DNA of 64,000 nt, taken from NCBI GenBank assembly GCA_963585895.1, contig OY757924.1, positions 60,852,718 to 60,916,717 of the forward strand. The letters are read 5' to 3'. The DNA comes from Sepioteuthis lessoniana. Taxonomy: Eukaryota > Mollusca > Cephalopoda > Myopsida > Loliginidae. A model generated the notes under the pieces. That model searched no databases and was not told where the DNA came from. It saw nothing but the letters and a program-made list of their open reading frames with translations. Below, piece by piece: positions 56,707 to 64,000 of this stretch (within the stretch, counting starts at the first letter, position 1; each line of letters begins with the position of its first letter). The position numbers were made by a program, and so were the translations under genes.

Positions 56707-56780
<74 letters not shown>
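56707..56780. repeat. compound (TA)n(TG)n microsatellite
   Basis: (TA)n then ~25 TG units. Confidence 0.97.
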
Positions 56781-56781
<1 letters not shown>

Positions 56782-56954
56782 GGAGTAGTTTGCGAATTCA
56801 CTTACAGGTATTTATATTCGCGTATGTGTGAATGTGTGTCATGGGATTTTTCCAAGTGTGTGTGTTTGGTTTGAACTATACTGGTAATTATTACTTTTTT
56901 CTTATTGATAATTTTTGTGTGGGTATATATATTTACGTATCTATGTATGATTGG

Positions 56955-57780
56955 TTCCATTTGTATGTGTGTATGATTAATATTTTATTCAACTTTGGTT
57001 TAAATTCATCTATAATTTTCTTTTCCTTTATATGAAGTAGTCTGTAGACTTAGTTTGATATATTAGCATCATTTTAAATTCACTTTGACTACATTCGTAT
57101 AGGTGTCTCGATATTTTTAATGTTCTGTTTTCTGTTATTTTGATATTGCTCCTGTGAAACGATGTCCTTATATTAGGCGCCTGTGTTGACCCAATGTATA
57201 TTTCTTTGAATTTGCTACATTCAATTATGTCGACTACGTCTTTTGAGTTGCAGCTTAAGATTTTATTGATTTGAATTTTTCTCCGGGGTCTTAAATGTAC
57301 AGGAATTCCCTTCTATAATTATATAACACATTTTACATATTTTATTATTTCATTTTGGTAACTCCTTCTGTTGTGTTTTCTCCAAATATTGAAGAGGTGA
57401 GTATTCTTTTTAAGATTTCGGGGTTTTCTCAGGCTTTTGATAATTTTTGTGGTTTCTAGCATTTTTTTTTTTGTCATTGTTTTAGGATATTCTAGATTGT
57501 TTTAATTATTTCTGTAAAAATCTTTCTGGGTTGTTTTTGTTGTTTGTTGCTATATATGCTAGGGGTTTATCGTTGTGTTTTTTCGGGTTCCTTAATTTTC
57601 TTTCCCGTATTTAATCCGCTAAATCGAATCCCTTTGTTATTAGTGTTGATGGGTATCCTCTTTGGTTTAAGATTGTTGTTCTTTAAGGCGATTTTCTTTG
57701 TAGTTTTTTTTTTTTTTTTATCCAGGATTATTGTGTGCATTCTATGTACTTGAATGTAATGAATGGATTTTATACAGTTT
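56955..57780 (-). mobile_element. Penelope-like element 3' part with GIY-YIG endonuclease
   Basis: On the minus strand, shifting frames give TKIIKSLRKPRNLKRILTSS (about 57440-57390), then VDIIECSKFKEIYIGSTQAP (about 57235-57175), RSNIKITENRTLKISRHLYE and, after a frameshift near 57030, LHIKEKKIIDEFKPKLN. The IIEC...YIGST pair is the GIY-YIG endonuclease signature as it occurs in Penelope-like elements. The preceding NLKRIL segment is the usual link between RT and endonuclease. Most of the cysteine-rich stretch between the two parts is missing (~57330-57250). The RT itself is absent: upstream (right) the sequence is cut at ~57857 by an RTE 3' end. Confidence 0.72.
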
Positions 57781-57857
57781 TTCGGGGTGGTGCCTTTTGA
57801 GGTGGAGGTTTTGTTGGGTGTCTGTTATTTTGTGGTACATATCTGTGATTATTTGGC

Positions 57858-58147
57858 CAACGGCCACCTGCCTCCTATCACGAAAACTATTCAAGTAAGA
57901 CGAACCAGACATGCAGGACACTGCTGGAGAAGCGGGGACGAACACATACGTGATGTACTCTTGTGGACCCCCACACATGGCCGTGCAAAGGCAGGACGAC
58001 GAACACGAACATACATTCAGCAACTATGTGAGGATTAGGGATGGTGTCCAGAAGACCTGCCTGAGGCGATGAACGATAGGGAAAAGTAGCGTGAGAGGGT
58101 CAGGGATATCCGTGCTACCAGCATGACATGATGATGATGATGATGAC
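57858..58147 (+). mobile_element. RTE-type LINE, 5'-truncated 3' end
   Basis: Encodes GHLPPITKTIQVRRTRHAGH to the C-terminus, with in-frame stops near 58037 and 58087, and an (ATG)n tail. It borders the Penelope-like fragment. Confidence 0.92.
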
Positions 58148-59034
58148 GTTTCTTATAAGGATATCTTAAAATGGTAGTTATTTTGAGCTGTGTTCCATTG
58201 TAAATTTTGTTTTGAGGTATAGGTTTTGTAGTAGGTTATGTAAATCGTCCATGTAGTACCCCTTTTATGACTATCAATGCAAGGACCTCTCTGAAAAGCA
58301 TACTAAAACCTGTTACGCTTCTAAAAAGTAATCAAGTAAATATGTTTACAAATTATTTGTATTTAATAAAAATACTTCATATAAAATAAATGTACAATAA
58401 TTAAAACAATCTAGAAGATCGTAAAAACAATGACAAAATAAAAAAAAAACATGCAAGTGTACAAAGATATCTAAATAAAAATGATGATATGTGTGTTCAA
58501 TGAACGTAATTTATTTTACCTCTGGGGATAGAAGAACCCCGGGCAGGTTGAAATATCACTGACCTCAATCAATCAATCCATCATTCTGAGATATCTTCCG
58601 AAGTCTCCTGGTTGGGAAGGTAAACTAGTTGACCACCAATAGTGGGTCCCCAATAGCCGAGGACTTGCGCTGAATAACCAAACCTAAATTGAATAAATAA
58701 ATATATTAAATCTTTTTCATACACTTTGTCTCTTTTGTTTTTCAAGATAATTTTTAAGTCAGTCAAAGCGAATTATTATAAGTATAGGTTACCCTAAAAT
58801 TATGAAACTTGATCTGTTCTTGTTGGAAGGAAGCCTAAGATGATTTTTTGAATCATATTTTTTTTCAATTTTCAAAAGTATTGTTTTTTTGTTGTGCTTA
58901 GTGTGACCCATAGGAATTAGATAGTTTATTGAATTGGTAATGTTGCTGATAACTCTCGCAAAGTGGCATTTCGATAAATTTTGTTGAGGTTATAACCTGA
59001 TATTAGAGATAATAGAACAAATAAACATGTTTTT
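58148..59034. other. unannotated AT-rich stretch
   Basis: No repeat or gene recognised. Confidence 0.4.
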
Positions 59035-59515
59035 AGAAAAAGCAATTCCGGGTAGTACAAGTAGCCAAATGGTTATAAATTCTCATCAGTGTAGAGTGCG
59101 AGTTCGAAATCCAGTTGCGCTATTACACTGATATTTGGACTACTACCACTGGCTCATTGGTCTAGTGGGTAGAGTGTTCGCCAATGATCCGGGAGACTTG
59201 GGTTTAATCCCAGGTCGAGTCATACCAAAGACTCCAAATATGGTATTTGATACCTCCTTGCTTAACACCCAGCAATAAAAGTTACGTATCAAGGGTAAAA
59301 TGGAGCAATCCAGGGAAAGGAGTAGAACCCTCCCCTACACCTCAGTGTAGTAGCTATTGAAAATGAAGCCTTCGGTCACCCTCAACTACGGACAACCTTT
59401 GGGTAAGTTATGAACCCTTTAATTATCCCAGCTATGTATCAAATAGCATATCTACTGTTCTTCTTGAAAGATGGCACGAAATCTGATATGCTATTAAACA
59501 AAGAAACCTAACCAC
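59035..59515 (+). mobile_element. SINE-E copy interrupted by a SINE-A
   Basis: First part 59040-59142: 'tacaagtagccaaatgg' head, B-box-like 'gagttcgaaatcc', 'ttgcgctattacactgat'. Second part 59393-59515: 'acctttgggtaagttatg', 'aaccctttaattatcc', 'tgatatgctattaaac', 'aagaaacctaacc'. The two halves are collinear with intact SINE-E copies. Confidence 0.8.
59143..59392 (+). mobile_element. SINE-A copy inserted in SINE-E
   Basis: Complete: A box 'ttggtctagtgggtagagtg', B box 'gggtttaatccc', body and 3' part 'ggtcaccctcaactacgg'. Borders are set by the surrounding SINE-E halves. The target-site duplication is not clear (perhaps 'actac'). Confidence 0.88.
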
Positions 59516-60225
59516 AAACATATTTACGTTTATATTGTATGTCACAAATTGTTTTTGGACTGGTCTCATTAAGAGAGAGATTTGAATTGCATTTTGGTCC
59601 ATCAACAAGGAAATACATTTAAAAAAACATTTAAAAAAAAAACACACGGACTCTTGAAAGAAAGGAGAAAAAAACTCCAAAACAATAAGAATTCGATTTT
59701 ATTTAATCAAAGTTGTTTAAATATTTATATAAGTGGTTGAATATGCCATGAGGCTTTTTGGAACGTACTCTTGTTTATTATAGACGATGCCGTCGCCCTC
59801 AGCAGAAAAAAAATTGAATCTAAAGATCACATCATTAGAACTGAGTATTTAGTTTATAGGAGGAACAGGGAAGCATTAAATGTAGTATATAGCAAACACA
59901 TCAATGAGAGAACATAGGCGCATAGATGTTGCAGATTGGTGAAATGGAATCTGCATCAAACAACAGCATGCGGAAATGGAGATTTGATATTGTAATCGAT
60001 GGAAAAAATCTTCTCTCCATTCCCAACTGGTTGGACTTGCAAGAGTATAGGCTACCAGTCATAGTGTCAGAAAAGAAAATCCTAAAGTTAACTTTGCAGA
60101 GAGTTTGGTTACCTATCAAAAAATTACTCGAGAAAGAAATGCCTAAATAAGGAAGAGGGATCGTTCTCCCAGCTGGTGCTGCAAAGAATCCTCTTCGTCG
60201 GTCAGAGGCCTTTCTGGCAATTTCG
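59516..60225. other. unannotated stretch with small overlapping open frames
   Basis: A 74-residue frame (59926-60150, +; KWRFDIVIDGKNLLSIPNW) and an antisense 115-residue frame (60248-59901) overlap. The plus-strand frame is of ordinary composition and could be a decayed coding remnant; I cannot assign a family. Confidence 0.2.
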
Positions 60226-60227
60226 CC

Positions 60228-60483
60228 AGAGTTAGACGAACCAGACATGCAGGACCTTGCTGGAGAATCAAGGACGAGCTCACAAGTGATGTACTCCTAT
60301 GGACCCCCACATATGGCCGAGCAAAAGCAGGACGACCACCTCGAACATACATACAGCAGCTGTGTGAGGATACGGGATGTAGCCCTGAAGACCTGCCAGA
60401 GGCGATATACGATAGGGAAAAGTGGCGAGAGAGGGTCTGGGATATCCGTGCTAGTGGCACGACATGATGATGATGATGATGAT
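60228..60483 (+). mobile_element. RTE-type LINE, 5'-truncated 3' end
   Basis: Encodes VRRTRHAGPCWRIKDELTSD to WRERVWDIRASGTT and ends with six ATG units. Only the last ~80 residues, nearly intact. Confidence 0.92.
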
Positions 60484-60489
60484 TTGTCC

Positions 60490-61150
60490 TGTTGGGTGAT
60501 ATGAAGGAGTCGATTTCACACGCCTTCTTTCTCTACACAATAGTATATACGTTGTGCATCCTTCTTGAAGGCTAAATGGTTTGTGTACTGCATTAAAAGT
60601 TATTTGTCCTGGAAGCCAGTTCTGTATGTAGCAACGTAGTTCCATCGCTGAACACGAAGGAGCCACTAAGTGTTTCTTAGCATAATCAGGATGATGAAAC
60701 ATGATTGGGACACTAGGAAGGTAAGGTTTCTTTCTCCTCTTTGAGGCCAGTGGCATTATTTGGAATTCTGAAAAATGCGTGTGAAAGTTTGGAGTTTGTA
60801 TCAAGTGAAAGGTACCAATCTTAGGATTTTATTAGAGATTACATGTAAACAAAGGATTTATGGTCCCTAGAAAACTCAACGACAACCCATCCCAGTTAAA
60901 TGAGATGTTTTTTGCCTTTGTTTTGAAAAAGTGATTTGACCTAGCTGAAGTATGTAAACTCATTGCTCTCCATATTTTGATTGATATTTTGCGTTTGATT
61001 TTTTCCCATTATTAATAAATGACAGACTCGGATTCTACGGATGTGAAAAGGAAACAATTTTTATCAGCAGCGCTGTTTCCACCGGTGAACTGTTCTCTTT
61101 TATCTTGTTAGTCCTTGTGAGGGGGCCCACTACAACCGTAATTTTACTTT
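60490..61150. other. unannotated stretch with a 117-residue minus-strand frame
   Basis: The frame 60804-60451 (minus) contains HPDYAKKHLVAPSCSAMELR and a Cys-containing second half. It runs into antisense of the RTE tail at its end (poly-Ile), so at least that part is spurious. I do not recognise the rest. Confidence 0.2.
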
Positions 61151-61151
61151 C

Positions 61152-61153
<2 letters not shown>

Positions 61154-61190
<37 letters not shown>
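61154..61190. repeat. (TA)n microsatellite, insertion site of the mariner-like element
   Basis: TA run directly abutting the left TIR of the element at 61188-62101. Confidence 0.95.
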
Positions 61191-61195
<5 letters not shown>

Positions 61196-62101
61196 GGAAC
61201 GATAAAATTGTCGTCCTAAAGAAAACAACAGTACAGCTTCATTATAAAACTTTTATTGAAAAAATCAATACAGGTAACTTGATTATGTAGTAGAGCTGAC
61301 ATCTATTCAATGTAACCGCCTTCAGCCTGAATCCCCGCCTCTATACGGATTCAGAACTGGGAGCATGCCTTTTCCGCAAGCGCCGGTGGGAGCTCGGCGA
61401 ATACTCGGCGGATGGCGGCGATCAGGCTGGCTTTAGTGTTGTTGGAGTTCATGTTGATGATATTCTCGACGTATGACCAAACGAAGAAGTCCAACGGGTT
61501 CAGGTCGGAGGAGGATGGGGGCCAGTGAAAGAAGGTACAAAGTCGTAGCACTTCTTCAGAAGCCAAGCCCGGGTCTCTTTGGACTTGTGGGTCGGCGCCG
61601 AGTCCTGCTGCCACACCAGGGTCTGCCACTAGCCACCTAATTGCATCAATGGATCACCACACTCTACAACATATCAAGGTACATTTTGGTGTTGACTTTC
61701 AAGTCGACTTCGAAAATGTGAGTTCGCATGATGTGGCCCACACTTGAAACCACACCAAAGACCATAACCGTAGCCTTCCGAAGGATCGTCCGATGCGTTG
61801 AGCTGTGCCCTCAAGCGTTGAACCGCCCTGATTTGCATTTTTATGTTGCTGGCAATGGTCCTGCTGTCATAACTTTGATCGGTAGAGAGCATGAGTTGTA
61901 CAGTGGCGCATCTCCGATCTCACTCGTTGAACATTGTGTCACTTTCAGACATAATAGACGGCTCCTATTACTCTTGGGATTTGTACACGACTGGCCAACT
62001 AGTAGATGGTCTGCAACAAAAAAAGAAAACCGGTTTTCATTAAACGGAAATGGAATCTTGTCATCTTTTCTAGGGTGACATTTTTATTTTTCCACCCTGC
62101 A
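61188..62101 (-). mobile_element. Tc1/mariner-family element with TIRs, frameshifted transposase
   Basis: Left end 'tatagggtggaac' and right end (reverse complement) 'tgcagggtggaaa' share AGGGTGGAA and continue as imperfect TIRs; TA dinucleotides flank both ends. The minus strand codes for a transposase in several frames. RAVQRLRAQLNASDDP (~61830) is followed by VVSSVGHIM and VNTKMYLD-like sequence, then VWQQDSAP, HWPPSSSDLNPLDFFVWSYV (~61480) and LPPALAEKACSQF near the C-terminus. Frameshifts separate these pieces and a stop follows CSQF. Length ~0.91 kb is shorter than a complete ~1.2-1.3 kb element. Confidence 0.88.
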
Positions 62102-62520
62102 TATATATTGTTACGTCGCGGAAGTTGAGAATGTAGGTTGACGACGGTAGACACGCTTCGCTTTCCTTCAGACTATGGGATTTAATGGCAGAGCTCATGC
62201 TCCAAATCTCGAGTTTATCATTTCAGTATGAATGCAGCAGGATAAAATTGACTATACTTAAATTGTATGTTCACTTAGTTGGAGTTTTGTAGAATTTATT
62301 CTCTTCTCTTTTTTCTTTCATTATTGGGTTCTCATAACACGTTGATAGAAGGATACACATCTTATTTCAGATAAGACCGGGGTTAATTATTGTTCCTTTC
62401 CTCGTGGACAAGTCTTTTCTTTGGGTAATAGTTTAACGAGGTTTACCATAACTTGGATGCTGGTTCATTCAAAAGGATAAACTTTTTTGTTTTATCTCAT
62501 GGTTCTCTTTTCGGCATTAT
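62102..62520. other. unannotated stretch after the mariner-like element
   Basis: Begins 'tattgttacgtcgcggaag'. No repeat copy or gene recognised. Confidence 0.4.
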
Positions 62521-62965
62521 TTTGGAATTTGGGTTTCTTTCATATCCCAAATTATGTTCATTTTTTTTTAACGAACAAAAGGCAACTCCTTTTGCATCTT
62601 CATCCTTTGAGGAATACATGGCAACACAACATGCGACTTCACCCGGTGATGAATGAATGCAGCTAACTTATTTCTGCGGTTTGAAAAGTTACCACGTGTT
62701 GATTTTTTGGCGCTTTCTTCCACAGTACCAAACATGGTCGAGGGTTCTTCCTCTCTGCTGACACATACATGGCAAATAGAGAGTGAGGTCCTTCAATGGC
62801 AATCTCACCTTGTAATGATAGAGAGGAGTGAAGGAGAAACGGCTTCTCTTTCCATTATTCTGCTAACTACTACCGACCGCTGATTCTTGCTTGCTACCAT
62901 ATTTGGTCACCGGCCACCTTCCCCCAAATAGGCAAAAATATTAGGGTGTCATATTTCTCCGTCAC
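62521..62965 (+). repeat. ~450-bp direct duplication, copy 1
   Basis: Matches 63467-63916 at an offset of 945-948 bp, with roughly 88-90% identity. It contains a small inverted repeat (atttggg...cccaaat), 'gtgaagtgaag'-free CT-rich sequence, 'cacccggtgatgaatga', 'gaaaagttaccacgtgttg' and 'ctgctgacacatacatgg'. Just downstream is a TATA-like 'cccttataaagaaa' (62971-62985) and an AATAAA at about 63162. That would fit the U3 part of an LTR, but no coding region or second complete LTR is visible. Confidence 0.85.
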
Positions 62966-63466
62966 ACCCTCACCCTTATAAAGAAAAAAAGGGAGGGAGA
63001 ACCAGTCTTTCACTAGCGTATTTCTCCTTTCATTTTTATTCGCACCGCTACTATACTTTACTGTCTCATAGAATGTTCTCTCTCTCTTTCTTTTTTTTAT
63101 AATTTCGGCATTTTGAAAGGATGTCAACCAATTTTGTATATATATTCCATATATAAGAGAATAAATCCTTATTTCGTTTATCCAACTTTCCACCTCTGTG
63201 CATTTGGAGTTTTTCTTGGTGGGCTAAGTTATTTCCCAAGTTATTCAGGCTGACGAAGTTTTCCAATTTTACGGGTGGGTTTTCTTCCACTTTATTTTCC
63301 TCCCTCAACTCGTCTTTCCCATCTCCTCCATTTTTTGCTCTTTATCGTTAAGATAGGTTGGCTCTGACGACCCACATTTTTCTTTTTTCTTTTTTTTTTT
63401 TTCTATTTCACGTGGCACATCTGGGTTTTCTTTCTCCTTTCGGGTGCGTTTACTTCATAATTTATA

Positions 63467-63916
63467 CTGGAATTTGGGTTTCTTTCATATCCCAAATTAT
63501 GTTCTTGGTTTTTCAACGAACAAAAAGCAACTCATTATGCGTCTTCTTTCATTGAGGAATACATGGCACATCATTATGCTACTTCACCCGGTGATGAATG
63601 AACGGCAGCTAACTTATTACCGTGGTGTGAAAAGTTACCACGTGTTGATTTTTTAGCGGTTTCTACCTCAATACCAAGTATGGTCGAAGGGTCTGTCTCT
63701 CTGCTGACACATGCATGGCTAATAGAGAGTGAGGGCCCTCCATGGCAATCTCACTTTGTAATGATAGAGAGGGGTGAAGGAGAAACGGCCTCTCTTTCCA
63801 TTATTCTGCTTACTACTATCGTCCGCTGATTCTTGCTTGCTACCATAGTCGGTCAACGGCCTCCTTCCCCGACAACTCGGCGAAAGTATTAGGGTGTCAT
63901 AGTTCCTCGTCAGAAT
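63467..63916 (+). repeat. ~450-bp direct duplication, copy 2
   Basis: Partner of 62521-62965. Similarity ends at 'gtcatagttcctcgtcag', where a (TA)n run (63917-63933) begins. The segment between the copies (62966-63466) is not repeated within the window, so the repeat may be a tandem unit of ~945 bp whose second copy is cut. Confidence 0.85.
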
Positions 63917-64000
63917 ATATATATATATATATACTTTTCGTTTGGTATCTTTTAGTAAATATAATTATTAATTATTTTGGTGATGGTAGTGCAAAAGATT

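Noticed and set aside
1-64000. A previously undescribed multi-gene system (defence, secretion, biosynthesis)
   Set aside because: No intact gene other than transposon relics can be supported anywhere in the window. The noteworthy content is repeat biology, chiefly family D and the nested insertions.

Overview
The window looks like animal (metazoan) intergenic DNA. It is AT-rich and full of (TA)n, (GA)n, (CA/TG)n and trinucleotide microsatellites. I found no host gene that I can support: no long open frame, no recognisable spliced exon series, and no functional tRNA, rRNA or CRISPR array. All protein similarity I recognise belongs to broken transposable elements. The mix (RTE-type LINEs with ATG-repeat tails, an R2-like LINE with CCHC and a C-terminal endonuclease domain, a Penelope-like element, Tc1/mariner relics and several tRNA-headed SINEs) fits an invertebrate, plausibly a mollusc or another lophotrochozoan. 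The species assignment is inference only.

Layout. 1-9 kb: SINE-A copies, an 85-bp inverted-repeat element (2.4-4.0 kb), a disrupted family-D repeat with an RTE 3' end, and a mariner-like deletion derivative with terminal inverted repeats (7.28-8.18 kb). 9-19 kb: SINE-E, SINE-B and family-D copies, a possible solo LTR (14.4-14.9 kb) and microsatellites. 19.6-25.3 kb: a nearly full-length but broken RTE LINE on the minus strand, flanked by two direct copies of an RTE 3' end plus about 450 bp of shared flank. 26-32 kb: family D, SINE-B, a solo-LTR-like repeat nested among them, a clean SINE-A with target-site duplication, and two more RTE 3' ends. 33.9-35.9 kb: a tandem array of about 24 units of about 85 bp. 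37.1-37.9 kb: a trimer of R2-like LINE 3' ends. 38.7-39.1 kb: a degenerate minisatellite. 39.7-42.3 kb: a nest of SINE-B and SINE-E inside family D, several with clear target-site duplications. 43.4-46.9 kb: a mosaic of three R2-like LINE pieces, cut by a SINE-B and a reversed RTE. 46.9-47.8 kb: a 31-bp minisatellite and a full-length family-D copy. 48-64 kb: Tc1/mariner remnants, SINE-B inside SINE-A, further RTE pieces, a Penelope-like GIY-YIG fragment (57.0-57.7 kb), a second mariner-like element with TIRs (61.2-62.1 kb), and a direct duplication of about 450 bp at the right end.

Nothing here works together as a gene system. The useful content is a readable insertion history: which family landed in which, with target-site duplications, shared 3' tails between two SINE-like families, and local tandem amplification. 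SINE-A, -B, -E, family D and family C are working names for repeats defined by comparing copies inside this window. No database search was possible.
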